Below, piece by piece: positions 1-8,677 of a stretch of DNA of 64,000 bases. This DNA comes from Sphingobacterium paucimobilis HER1398. Its GTDB lineage: Bacteria; Bacteroidota; Bacteroidia; Sphingobacteriales; Sphingobacteriaceae. The stretch's first letter is position 1. The number at the start of each line of letters is the position of its first letter. Below the pieces are notes generated by a model. That model was given only the letters and a program-made list of their open reading frames with translations, made no database searches and was not told the DNA's origin. The stretch covers positions 1 through 64,000 of the forward strand of contig NZ_ATDL01000002.1 in NCBI RefSeq assembly GCF_000416985.1, written 5' to 3'. Made by a program: the position numbers and the translations under genes.

Positions 1-447
1 AAGGAAAACATCATAATCTGTGGAGCTTCCGGCACTGGAAAAAGCTACCTGTCTCAGGCACTGGGACACCAGGCCTGTCTCACTGGAATAAAAACACTCT
101 ACACAGTAACTGCCCGGATCATCAAGAGACTGAAACTGAGCAAGGTTGACGGTACATATCTCAAGGAGCTGGAAAAACTGACCAAGTCGGAACTTTTGAT
201 ACTCGATGACTTCGGACTGCAGGCCTTCGATAACCAGGATCGGGAAACATTGATGGATATCATAGACGATAGGCATGGCAAAAGATCCACCATAATATCT
301 TCCCAGATACCGGTATCAGCCTGGTATGAAATCATCGGCGGTGAAGGGACTATCGCTGACGCAATACTGGACAGGATCGTAAACTCCTCGCATAGGATAG
401 ACCTGAAAGGTGAATCCTTAAGAAAAGGAATATTGAAAAAGGAATAA
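1..447 (+). CDS. istB: IS21-family helper ATPase IstB, 5'-truncated by window edge
   Basis: The open frame runs from base 1 without a start, so the N-terminus lies outside the window. IstB is the AAA+ ATP-binding helper of IS21 transposases; it is encoded with IstA and controls target choice. Visible are a Walker A loop (GASGTGKS, encoded near bases 31-54) and a Walker B (LLILDDFG, near 193-216), followed by a DRHGKRSTIISSQ stretch typical of sensor 1 in DnaC/IstB ATPases and a C-terminal LDRIVNSSHRI segment. About 148 residues remain of a usual ~245. The stop is about 35 bp before the element's right-end repeats, as expected for istB being the last gene. istA should lie to the left. Family call is firm; activity of the element cannot be judged. 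Confidence 0.93.
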   Translation, partial: KENIIICGASGTGKSYLSQALGHQACLTGIKTLYTVTARIIKRLKLSKVDGTYLKELEKLTKSELLILDDFGLQAFDNQDRETLMDIIDDRHGKRSTIISSQIPVSAWYEIIGGEGTIADAILDRIVNSSHRIDLKGESLRKGILKKE

Positions 448-483
448 TCACAGCTTTTTTATATAATTGTATGATCTTTTGAG

Positions 484-526
484 TGGCACGGTTTGACCGA
501 AATCACTGGCATCAACACTCCGAAAT
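484..526 (+). repeat. IS21 right-end repeated motifs
   Basis: Two copies of TGGCA(C/T)-N7-CCGAAAT lie in tandem at 484-503 and 507-526 with a 23-bp period. Multiple such motifs at the ends are typical of IS21-like elements of Bacteroidota, where they serve as transposase-binding sites. Their place just after istB supports this being the right end of the insertion sequence. The exact terminal dinucleotide and any target-site duplication cannot be set because the left end is outside the window. Confidence 0.7.
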
Positions 527-1125
527 ACCCAAATCTTTTAACAATTGCTGAAATTTATACCACGCAATAAGTTTGACCTATTGGTAACAAGCATCAATCC
601 AACCGCTACTAAAAGACCTTTGATGCATACCGGAGCATCCTGTTCTTCCCCACTTTTGGTGGTGATATTATCATATTTGTCTTCCATTAGCGTTCATATT
701 TTAATGTTTGGATCGACATTTGAGAACTTGGTCGCAAATTACGAAATGGAGGTCGTAGATGGAGGATTTAGGAGTGAAGGACAGCTATAAATGCTATCTT
801 TTTCTAAGAAACAACTCAATATCATACTAGATTTGGTCCTTTGGGAGTACTCGATTTAGAACGTTAATTTGTATCCTATAGTATTATAGATGTATAAATG
901 TTATATTTATATATTCATAAGAAAGGTTCCGCGCTAGCGGTTTATAATTGGTTTGGTATAGCCCTTGCGTCTTCGCGAGGGCTATTTTGTATAATGTTTA
1001 TTTATTCCTTGAACAGCGCAAGCTCTTTATCCGCAAATAACGGCGCCATTTTGAGAATAAGCACTAACAACTTTTATGAGTTACTCCAAATATTGGGTTG
1101 CAAGTAACGGATCGTGAAGGAAGTA
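527..1125. other. Non-coding stretch with one terminator-like hairpin
   Basis: About 600 bp between the insertion-sequence end and the first XRE gene. Short open frames exist here on the + strand, but none has a recognisable protein, codon pattern or start context. The only structure I see is the hairpin at 960-983. The sequence is AT-rich and may be decayed DNA beside the insertion sequence. Confidence 0.5.
960..983 (+). terminator. Terminator-like hairpin
   Basis: A 10-bp stem (one G-T pair) at 960-969 and 974-983 with a TCTT loop, followed by ATTTTGT. No gene ends just upstream on the + strand, so it may be the remnant of a lost gene. Confidence 0.5.
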
Positions 1126-1518
1126 TCAATTTTTCTTTAATGTTGCTATTTCAGCCTTTAATTCTTGAATCTCGTCTTTCAGGTAATTCGTATAAACTTC
1201 ATATCCACCTTTTAATTCATTGGTATAATGAACGTCTCTATCTCCACCTGCAATATATTGACTATGATTTAGCACCTGATATATTTGTAGGTCCAAAATC
1301 TGCTGTAAAGTACAGTTGAAATAGTTTGCTATTTCAACAAACTTACCTAGTGAGAGATTTATATCTTCTCCTTCCTCAATTGCTTTTAATTGATCTATGG
1401 TGATTTTTAATTCAGAAGCGAGTTTTTCTAAAGATAATTTTCGAATATTACGAAGTGCTGCAATATTTTTGCCTGCTTTTCTGAAAAGTACAACTAAGTC
1501 AATTCTGTTATCTATCAT
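1126..1518 (-). CDS. XRE-family helix-turn-helix protein (paralogue 1)
   Basis: A 130-residue protein with an N-terminal HTH of the Cro/C1 type (about residues 15-70, including LSLEKLASELKITIDQL and KAIEEGEDINLSLGKF) and a C-terminal helical tail, about 108-130, rich in Glu and Lys with heptad-like spacing. It is a clear paralogue of the gene just upstream: both have the same length, both carry N(H/Y)SQYI after the HTH, and both end in a GYE-containing coiled coil. The recognition helix departs from the usual consensus. The genes are 23 bp apart on the same strand and probably form one transcript. Target unknown; nothing phage-like adjoins them. Confidence 0.85.
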   Translation of the reverse strand: MIDNRIDLVVLFRKAGKNIAALRNIRKLSLEKLASELKITIDQLKAIEEGEDINLSLGKFVEIANYFNCTLQQILDLQIYQVLNHSQYIAGGDRDVHYTNELKGGYEVYTNYLKDEIQELKAEIATLKKN

Positions 1519-1541
1519 GATGTGATTTTATTATTCTAAAT

Positions 1542-1949
1542 TTAATATTTTAAGCTTAATAATTTGTTAATCAATTCTTGATTTTGGGACTTTAGTTGAT
1601 CAACGTGTTCTTTAAGAGCTTGTATTGCTTGCTCATAACCATCGGCTATGTTATTTGTCATGGTATGGTTACCTGATGGCTGATTAATATATTGAGAATA
1701 GTTGAAAATCTGGTGACCTTCAATATTTAAGACCTGAGCGAGAGTGATACTATAGAAATCACATAGTTTAATCAGTAATACCATACTAAGCCCTGGATAT
1801 CTGCCATTTTCTATCTTACTTAAAACCGGGTGCGTAATATCTAGTTCAATCGCAACCGCTTCTAACGTTAACTTTAAAGAGTGTCTTACTGTGTGCAGAT
1901 TCTTTCCAATCGTTGAAAAAATCTCATTAGCTGAACTTTCAGTATTCAT
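1542..1949 (-). CDS. XRE-family helix-turn-helix regulator (paralogue 2)
   Basis: A 135-residue protein. The HTH_3 domain spans about residues 12-75 (LKLTLEAVAIELDITHPVLSKIENGRYPG), a good match to the Cro/C1 helix-turn-helix. A linker with NYSQYI follows, then a C-terminal coiled coil (about 105-133) that likely dimerises the protein. It is first in a two-gene minus-strand unit with its paralogue. Small XRE proteins with a C-terminal coiled coil are common in Bacteroidota as stand-alone regulators. No partner toxin or prophage gene is adjacent, so the regulated target is unknown. Confidence 0.88.
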   Translation of the reverse strand: MNTESSANEIFSTIGKNLHTVRHSLKLTLEAVAIELDITHPVLSKIENGRYPGLSMVLLIKLCDFYSITLAQVLNIEGHQIFNYSQYINQPSGNHTMTNNIADGYEQAIQALKEHVDQLKSQNQELINKLLSLKY

Positions 1950-2564
1950 AATAGCTTTGATTTATTAGTGTAAATATATAAAATGTTCCTGACAGTTACA
2001 AAGAGTATCCTGTTATTAGATTATGTGTTTGGTTCTTTTCGTGGTTAGTAAAGAATTAAATTTGTTTAGTATTTTAAGCATTAATCAAAGAGTCTCGGCT
2101 ATAAAATTCGACATTAAAAAGCTAATCGAGATGGTAGAATTAATGCCCATATGGATATTTTATGTAAATTCGCGCATAACTATAGCATATGGGCCTCTAC
2201 TGTAACCGTATTAGCAGGCGTCGAATCCTTATAGCACGGTGTAGAGCCCAGCTATAGTTTCTTCATGGTATCTCTCCGAATGAGGCTCGTTTTATAAACT
2301 AAACGAGCTATGATAAGGAAAAAAAGCAAAAGAAAGATTAAAATTCCTCCTTAATCCTAAAGGACTAAAAGTCATTATTGATGACTTAGATCGTTGTATT
2401 TGCCAATTAAAACCTAAGATCCCAATTATAGACCGCAAAGGCATTTCCTCGATTTCATTCAGTTAATTTTTTATTTAAAACAGTGTGGCCTCGTGGGTCA
2501 AGGAGTTAGATTTCTCTGTTCCGCTTCGCTCCAATCGAAATGACGATCGGACAGGTCACAAAAA
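1950..2564. other. Intergenic region with decayed sequence
   Basis: About 615 bp without a convincing gene. It should hold the promoter of the XRE pair at its left end and of the susC gene at its right end. I see an 8-bp hairpin (2285-2292/2301-2308, loop of eight), a 49-codon open stretch without a start (2317-2466) that reads IIDDLDRC, and at about 2510-2547 a short intergenic repeat segment of the kind that recurs elsewhere in the window. A 60-codon open frame at 2023-2205 has no recognisable features. Confidence 0.5.
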
Positions 2565-5500
2565 ATGAACTTAAAAATGAGACAATTTTTTAGGGGTGGG
2601 AGAGAATTGCCGCAAGGGCAGGGCTATGTCTGCTCGAAAATGCAAAATAAAAGCAGATTGCTTCACTTCACTTCCCGAAGTAAATTCGGGACACAGCGCA
2701 GTGACGTGGTGTTTATGATTTTTTGTGTGTTGTGTCTTGGCTATTTGGTTTCTCCTGCCTTCGGGCAGGAAGCCAAAGGCCTAACACAAACCGTACTTAG
2801 AGGTGTGGTATCATCTGTCGTAGATGGTAAGCCTATAGAAGGAGTATCTGTCAGCGTAGACAAGAAGTATACGCGCACGGACAGGGAAGGGAAGTTTACG
2901 ATCAATGTAGATAAGCCTACAGGAGTATTACTAATAAAACATATCGGATACAAGGAGCAACGGGTTGCCTATGAGAATACAGCTACAATATTGAATATCG
3001 CCCTACAGGCCAATGAAAAACAGATTGAAGAAGTCGAAGTCGTATCTACCGGATACCAGAAGATACCCAAAGAACGAGCTACGGGGAGCTTTGAGTTTAT
3101 CGACTCGGCCTTATTCAACAGGAAGGTGTCTACGGATATCCTGAGCCGGTTGGAAGATGTCGTGCCAGGGCTGTCAACAGATAAGACCTTTGCCTCAGGT
3201 CGGGGCAACTATCTAAATATGCACGTTCGTGGTGTCAGCACATTAGGACCAAATCTTTATCCATTGTTAGTTATCGATGGTGTTCCTTACGAGAATAATA
3301 TGGCTGACTATGGCTTGGCCGCTTTTAATAACATCAATCCCAATGACGTGGAGAACATCACGGTATTGAAAGACGCTGCGGCAGCCTCGATATGGGGCGC
3401 GCAGTCGGGCAATGGCGTTATCGTGATTACAACGAAACGTGGTAAGTTTAATCAGAAAGCGCAGCTTAGTTTCAATAGTAACTTGACAGTCATTCAAAAG
3501 CCAGATCTCTATAAATACAAAGTATTACCTACTTCGGATTATATTGATATTACCCGCCTTTTCTACGATAAAGGCAAATACAAGTCTCGATTCAACCAAT
3601 GGAATAGAAATGTAGAGCCACTGGTCTGGTTGTTGAAAGATGCTACAGACAAGAAGATAACGGAAGAAGAACTGGAGGCGGAGCTTGACCGCTTGCGAAA
3701 GATCGATGTACGGGATGATTTTATGAAGTATATTTATCGACCTCAAATTAAACAACAGCATAGTATTCGATTAACGCAGGGGTCGGATAAAGTCAACTTC
3801 TCTTTGGGACTGGGCTATGATAAGAATCTGGCTACACTCATTACCGAACACTATCAACGGATTAATGCGAAAGGAGTCGTGCAGGTTCGACCTGTCAAAA
3901 ATCTATTGCTAGATCTATCTACTACCTATACCGAATCTAAGAAAAAGGAAAGTTGGGATTACGCTAATTATAATGGTTTAGCTATTGGTGGTACGAGTCC
4001 ACCTTATATTCAGTTGGCTGACGCAAACGGCAATCATTTACCTGTAGAAATTTCGGGGCTCAGCCCTATGTACCGAGATACTGTAGGTGGCGGTCTCTTA
4101 CAGCCATACACTTATATTCCTTTGGATGAGCTGTTTTTAACCGATCAGGTGCAGAAGACAAGGGAGGTGCTGATGCAGTTGGATGCGCGTTATAAGTTTG
4201 ATTTTGGACTGAGCTTGCACAGTATGTATGCCTATCAGCGGAATAACAATCCAATCAGTAATTGGCGGAGTGGAGAGACTTTTCTAGCAAGGGATAATGC
4301 AAATGCGTTTGCGGAGTGGAATGACAATACGGTCGTATGGAATTATCCACTTGGTGATACTTTTGTGGGGTTGGACTGGAACCATTATGCCCACCAAGCT
4401 CGGATTAATCTTGCTTTTGATCGTTCGTTTGGCGATCAACATACCGTTAGCTTTCTCGGTGGATTTGATATAAGAGAGTTGCAGAAGGATCTAAAGATTC
4501 ATCAATACTATGGATACAATCCGCAGGACGGAACATTTAAGCAGGTGGAGTTTGGTAAGGAGATCAGAAGATTCAACGGTAAAGCAGGGGTGAGTAGAAT
4601 TATTGATTATAATCGTATGGAATCGCTTACCAATCGATTTCTAGCTTTCTACATGAATGGTTCATATACCTTCAAGCAGCGATATATTTGGAGCGGTAGT
4701 CTACGGAGGGATGCCTCCAATCTTTTTGGTGTGAAAGCCAATGATCGTGGGCAGCCTTTTTGGTCTACAGGGTTAGCTTGGCTTCTCTCGAAGGAAGACT
4801 TTATGGCAGACAGTTACTTCAACTACCTAAAGCTGCGGGCTACATATGGCTACAATGGTAATGTCAATAACAGTACCTCACCATTGCCGATCATGACCAT
4901 TGAAAGCCAACAGCACTATATTACGGGACAGCCCTACGGATTTATCAATAGACCTCCCAATCCCAATCTGCGGTGGGAGCGCGTAGCAAATCTCAACTTT
5001 GGGTTAGACTTCGGGACGAAAGATGGCCTGCTTTTCGGATCGATAGAGTATTATCATAAACACGCCAAAGACCTGATCGCTCAGGCCGAAGTAGATCCAT
5101 CGGTAGGATTTACACACCTGACCATAAATACTGCAGACCTATTGACCAAGGGGTGGGACATCTCTATTAATGCAAAGCCTATCCGTAGTAAGACTTGGGA
5201 ATGGAATTCGAATCTTGTATTTTCTAACGGTCGTACCAAGGTACTGAAAGCTTATATCTCTAATGATATCGCGATGTACAATGTAAGCAAGGCGGAGGCT
5301 GTCCAGATGACTCCTTATGAAGGACGGGATCTCTACAGCTTATTGGCTTTCGATTGGGCAGGATTAGATCCAGATGATGGTTTGCCTCGCGCTTATTTAA
5401 ATGGCGAGATGACCAAGGATTATAATGCGTTGCTCTATGGAAATACAGCATCGCTGAAAGAGTTTGGTACCCAGCGACCGCGCTATTTTGGTTCCTGGCG

Positions 5501-5951
5501 TAATAGTCTGCGTTATAAAAACCTTGATCTATCCTGGAATATTTCCTATCAACTGGGGCATAAGTTTATTCGACAGACCTTTCGTGCGGATTATTTCTTT
5601 AACGATGGCCTAGGCCATCCCGATTATGCATCACGTTGGCAGAAGCCAGGCGATGAGGCCTGGACGGATGTACCTACATTCAATTACCCCATAAATGATG
5701 GAGCGTCAAAAGTATACGGCAGTTCGTCTGCCCTGATCGAGCGTGGTGATCAGATCAAACTTCGTGATATACAGGGAAGTCTTTCGATCCCCACACTATC
5801 ACAATACGGGTTTAAAAACTTTAGAGTATATGCCTATGTGCAGAATATAGGAACAATATGGCGAGCCAATAAGAAAGGAATAGATAGCGAGTACGGTAAA
5901 TCCGTCCCTGATCCGATTTCTGCCTCACTTGGAATCAATTTTAACTTTTAA
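2565..5951 (+). CDS. SusC/RagA-type TonB-linked outer-membrane protein (no STN domain)
   Basis: The 1128-residue open frame encodes a TonB-dependent transporter that imports ligand captured by its SusD partner. After the signal peptide comes a carboxypeptidase-D-like domain (about 78-150, GVVSSVVDGKPIEGVSVSV), a TonB-box region (about 155-180, EEVEVVSTGY, KERATGSF), a plug (about 180-300, VIDGVPYE, VLKDAAAASIWGAQSGNGVI) and a long beta-barrel ending in the aromatic GINFNF. There is no N-terminal STN domain and no sigma/anti-sigma pair beside it, so trans-envelope signalling is not expected. The best signal peptide begins at Met51 (base 2715); the 50 residues before it are partly encoded by a dispersed repeat, so the real start may be 2715. 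The stop overlaps the ATG of susD by one base. Confidence 0.95.
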   Translation: MNLKMRQFFRGGRELPQGQGYVCSKMQNKSRLLHFTSRSKFGTQRSDVVFMIFCVLCLGYLVSPAFGQEAKGLTQTVLRGVVSSVVDGKPIEGVSVSVDKKYTRTDREGKFTINVDKPTGVLLIKHIGYKEQRVAYENTATILNIALQANEKQIEEVEVVSTGYQKIPKERATGSFEFIDSALFNRKVSTDILSRLEDVVPGLSTDKTFASGRGNYLNMHVRGVSTLGPNLYPLLVIDGVPYENNMADYGLAAFNNINPNDVENITVLKDAAAASIWGAQSGNGVIVITTKRGKFNQKAQLSFNSNLTVIQKPDLYKYKVLPTSDYIDITRLFYDKGKYKSRFNQWNRNVEPLVWLLKDATDKKITEEELEAELDRLRKIDVRDDFMKYIYRPQIKQQHSIRLTQGSDKVNFSLGLGYDKNLATLITEHYQRINAKGVVQVRPVKNLLLDLSTTYTESKKKESWDYANYNGLAIGGTSPPYIQLADANGNHLPVEISGLSPMYRDTVGGGLLQPYTYIPLDELFLTDQVQKTREVLMQLDARYKFDFGLSLHSMYAYQRNNNPISNWRSGETFLARDNANAFAEWNDNTVVWNYPLGDTFVGLDWNHYAHQARINLAFDRSFGDQHTVSFLGGFDIRELQKDLKIHQYYGYNPQDGTFKQVEFGKEIRRFNGKAGVSRIIDYNRMESLTNRFLAFYMNGSYTFKQRYIWSGSLRRDASNLFGVKANDRGQPFWSTGLAWLLSKEDFMADSYFNYLKLRATYGYNGNVNNSTSPLPIMTIESQQHYITGQPYGFINRPPNPNLRWERVANLNFGLDFGTKDGLLFGSIEYYHKHAKDLIAQAEVDPSVGFTHLTINTADLLTKGWDISINAKPIRSKTWEWNSNLVFSNGRTKVLKAYISNDIAMYNVSKAEAVQMTPYEGRDLYSLLAFDWAGLDPDDGLPRAYLNGEMTKDYNALLYGNTASLKEFGTQRPRYFGSWRNSLRYKNLDLSWNISYQLGHKFIRQTFRADYFFNDGLGHPDYASRWQKPGDEAWTDVPTFNYPINDGASKVYGSSSALIERGDQIKLRDIQGSLSIPTLSQYGFKNFRVYAYVQNIGTIWRANKKGIDSEYGKSVPDPISASLGINFNF
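2652..2706 (+). repeat. Dispersed intergenic repeat, copy 1
   Basis: Contains TCCCGAA-N5-TTCGGGA (2673-2691) followed by a GCGCAGTGACG end. The reverse complement of 14198-14256 shows the same order of blocks (GA(T/C)TGCTT, CCCGAA, AAATTCGGGACA, GCAGTGACG), so both belong to one dispersed repeat family. This copy lies inside the open frame of the susC gene, upstream of its probable signal peptide. Confidence 0.7.
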
Positions 5952-7321
5952 TGATGATGAAAATGAAAGAGTTACTATGTATAAATGCAATTGTTTGTTT
6001 ACTGAGTCTTTCGGCCTGTAATGAGTTCTTGGACAAGAAGCAGGATATCAAAATGGTGGTTCCACTTACGATAGATGACGCTACCCATTTGTTGAATGAT
6101 TATGGAACGATGAATATGGGCTATCCGATATGGGGGGAATTGGGAATTGACGATTATTACGTTACTAAAGAGGTTTGGGAGTCGGGTATGGAAGATTACC
6201 GCAATGCCTATATCTGGGCAGATAAGCCCTATATAGATGTGGCGCAATGGCAGCGCCCCTATAAAGCGGTGTACTATGCCAATCAGACAATAGATATATT
6301 AAGCAAGGTTGATCCACAGCAGGATCGCACCAATTTTAATAGAAATCTTGGTATGGCACATTTCTTCCGGGCTTTTGCTTTTCAGGTATTGACAGAGGTG
6401 CATTGTCTCGCTTATCAGCCCAATACTGCATCTGCGGATATGGGGATTCCTTTGAGATTGAGTCCTGGTGTAGATGACAAATCCACTCGAGCTACCCTGC
6501 AGCAGACCTATGATCAGATATTAAAGGATTTAAAAAAAGCGGTACAGTATCTTCCTATGGTGGAATCGGTGCGGGGCAGGCCATCCAAGGCCGCTGCCTA
6601 CGGTGGATTGGCACGGGCATACCTGAATATGGGGGATTTTAATAATGCCTATCAGTATGCAGATTCTTGCCTGCAGTTGAGGCCTGAGCTAATGGATTAT
6701 AATACGCTGAAAGCTACAGACGAATCGCCTATCAAGCAATTTAATATCGAAGTGCTTGTTCCTATATCCAGTGTATCAACTGGTCTTATGTCCGGTATGA
6801 ATGCCATCATAGCCCCGGAGCTCTACAATTCGTATGCTCCAGATGATCTACGTAAAGGAATTTTCTTTAAACCCAATCCAAACATAGTTGGAACCTATCT
6901 TTTTAAGGGTGGGTATAATGAGAATAGCTTTGAGCTGTTCATGGGAATCACTACCAGTGAAATCTACCTCGTGAAGGCTGAGACTGCTTGTCGTATTGGA
7001 AAGATTTCGGAGGCGCTGTCGGCAATTAATACGTTGCGTAAGTCGAGGTGGAGCAAGGATGTTCTTTATCCCGCTATAAATGAGAACGATCCAGAACGAT
7101 TATTAAAAACAGTTTTGGAAGAGAGACGTAAAGAGTTGGTTTTTAGAGGGCGTAGATGGTCTGATCTAAAGCGATTAAATCTAGATAATCGGTTTAAGAA
7201 GACTTCAAGCCGTCAATTAGGTACGGAGCAGTACGATTTGCCAGCAGGTGATCTGCGTTATGCGTTTCGCTTATCGGAAACACTAGTTAAGGTAGGGGGA
7301 ATACCACAAAATATAAGATAG
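5951..7321 (+). CDS. SusD/RagB-family nutrient-binding outer-membrane lipoprotein
   Basis: A 456-residue surface lipoprotein that caps the SusC barrel and captures the ligand. The signal peptide ends in a lipobox (LSLSAC, Cys about 23). The TPR-like helical fold is indicated by WQRPYKAVYYANQTID, FFRAFAFQVL and KAAAYGGLARAYL. The C-terminal half carries SEIYLVKAETACRIG and EERRKELVFRGRRWSDLKRL, hallmarks of the RagB/SusD family. Length is slightly short for the family. It is translationally coupled to susC (TAATG overlap) and followed three bases later by the thioredoxin-fold gene. The ligand cannot be inferred from the sequence; no glycosidase is nearby, which makes a polysaccharide locus less likely. 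Confidence 0.95.
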   Translation: MMMKMKELLCINAIVCLLSLSACNEFLDKKQDIKMVVPLTIDDATHLLNDYGTMNMGYPIWGELGIDDYYVTKEVWESGMEDYRNAYIWADKPYIDVAQWQRPYKAVYYANQTIDILSKVDPQQDRTNFNRNLGMAHFFRAFAFQVLTEVHCLAYQPNTASADMGIPLRLSPGVDDKSTRATLQQTYDQILKDLKKAVQYLPMVESVRGRPSKAAAYGGLARAYLNMGDFNNAYQYADSCLQLRPELMDYNTLKATDESPIKQFNIEVLVPISSVSTGLMSGMNAIIAPELYNSYAPDDLRKGIFFKPNPNIVGTYLFKGGYNENSFELFMGITTSEIYLVKAETACRIGKISEALSAINTLRKSRWSKDVLYPAINENDPERLLKTVLEERRKELVFRGRRWSDLKRLNLDNRFKKTSSRQLGTEQYDLPAGDLRYAFRLSETLVKVGGIPQNIR

Positions 7322-7324
7322 CAC

Positions 7325-8569
7325 ATGAGAGGTTTATTATTGATGATTATAGGTCTGGTTCTAGGAACTGGAATTGTACAGGCTCAGGCCAAATGGGTGC
7401 CAGATTTGAGTAGACGACTATATGTGGGGGATATATTTACAGCACCATCTACCGTACAGCTGATGCGAGGGGGATTGAAGAGGGGGGATTGGAAGATGCT
7501 GGAAAATAAAATCGTGTTATTGGAGTTTTTTGATACTTCCTGTGGTAGTTGCATCGAGGCGATGCCTAAGCTACAGCAGTTGCGGGAGCAGTATCCTGAT
7601 ATGTTTGAGGTTCTTTTAGTCGGTTGGCAGGACAGGGGTACTTTAGAAAAGCTGTTTTCATCGAATGCGTATTTTAGGGAAAATAAAGTAAACCTTCCCG
7701 TCATCTATGCGGACAGTTACCTGAAAAGTTTGTTTCCGCACCGCTCGGTACCTCATGCTGTACTCCTTTATCGCGGAAAAGTACAGGCTATAACAACGAG
7801 CAACTTTATAACCGAAGGGAATATCCAAAAACTGTATAAAGAAGGAGTTATAGAGCTGCCGTTGAAAGATGATTTTGGCAAACGGGAACTGTCGGATAGC
7901 CAAAAGAAAATCGGAGTAACGATTATGGGTTATCAGGATGGCGTCCCATATCAGGGCTGGAGGTTTGAACGGGATAGCCTATCAGGTCTGATCAAGAGTT
8001 CGTTGTATAACGCGTCTATTTTTGCCGCATTGAAATCCCTTTCGGCTAAAGCTCGACTGCAACAATCCCTGTACATTCCTCGTATGGATAGGGTGGTCTG
8101 GAAGGTGAAGGACTCCATTCGTTATTATAACTTTGCCAACGCCCCCTATTGGGATATGGCAAATAAAATCTGCTATGAGCGCTACGATAGTATAGCTCGT
8201 TCAGACTCGTTGCAGGCACGGACTGTATTAAAGGACTTTGAGACATTCTTTGGCGTCAAAGTCTACGAGGGACTGAAGCTTATGCAGGTCTTGGAACTTA
8301 AACCTATTGCGATTAGGGCCTATATACCTCCAAAAGGACAGAAAAGCATGACTTATCTTGGCACCACTGCATTTGCAGGAATGACCGATTATAGCGAGCA
8401 GTTTCCGCCTGTACTGGATCGTGTGAAGTCGGAGGTGAAGATGGAGATCTATCCCTACAGGTCTCTGGAGGAACTGAATATACAATTGGCCGCTTATGGG
8501 ATCAAAGCCGAATATGGGATGGCGGAGATGGAGGTAGTGGTGGTCGAGGAGCTTTCGGAACGGAAATAA
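7325..8569 (+). CDS. Exported thioredoxin-fold (TlpA-like) protein with unknown C-terminal domain
   Basis: A 414-residue protein with a signal peptide (about 1-20, GIVQAQA). Residues about 55-165 form a TlpA/thioredoxin domain: FFDTSCGSCIEAMP contains the redox pair CGSC, and SVPHAVLL supplies the cis-proline loop. About 230 further residues have no domain I recognise. It starts three bases after susD, so the three genes form one operon; the family is known as periplasmic disulfide reductase or resolvase. Co-transcription suggests that the cargo or the transporter needs thiol handling. A 12-bp-stem terminator follows at once. The redox role is inferred from the CxxC motif; the substrate is unknown. 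Confidence 0.85.
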   Translation: MRGLLLMIIGLVLGTGIVQAQAKWVPDLSRRLYVGDIFTAPSTVQLMRGGLKRGDWKMLENKIVLLEFFDTSCGSCIEAMPKLQQLREQYPDMFEVLLVGWQDRGTLEKLFSSNAYFRENKVNLPVIYADSYLKSLFPHRSVPHAVLLYRGKVQAITTSNFITEGNIQKLYKEGVIELPLKDDFGKRELSDSQKKIGVTIMGYQDGVPYQGWRFERDSLSGLIKSSLYNASIFAALKSLSAKARLQQSLYIPRMDRVVWKVKDSIRYYNFANAPYWDMANKICYERYDSIARSDSLQARTVLKDFETFFGVKVYEGLKLMQVLELKPIAIRAYIPPKGQKSMTYLGTTAFAGMTDYSEQFPPVLDRVKSEVKMEIYPYRSLEELNIQLAAYGIKAEYGMAEMEVVVVEELSERK

Positions 8570-8581
8570 CCTTTAAACTGT

Positions 8582-8608
8582 AAGGGCATGGATACAATCC
8601 ATGCCCTT
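8582..8608 (+). terminator. Terminator of the susC-susD-tlpA-like operon
   Basis: A perfect 12-bp stem (8582-8593/8597-8608) with a 3-nt loop, 12 bp after the last stop codon. The tail is only weakly T-rich (TCTAAAGTCT). Confidence 0.8.
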
Positions 8609-8677
8609 TCTAAAGTCTAGCAATGCTTATTTTAGTTGATCTGCCCTAGGAATCAACTTGTCGTAATCCACTAGGGA

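Noticed and set aside
545..790. 81-codon + strand open frame after the IS21 end
   Set aside because: TTG start only, no domain, composition of non-coding DNA beside an insertion sequence.
898..1319. Two + strand open frames overlapping the first XRE gene
   Set aside because: The minus-strand XRE gene explains this stretch; the + frames have no protein-like pattern.
2023..2205. 60-codon + strand open frame in the gap before susC
   Set aside because: Low complexity, no recognisable domain or start context, and it lies in AT-rich decayed DNA.
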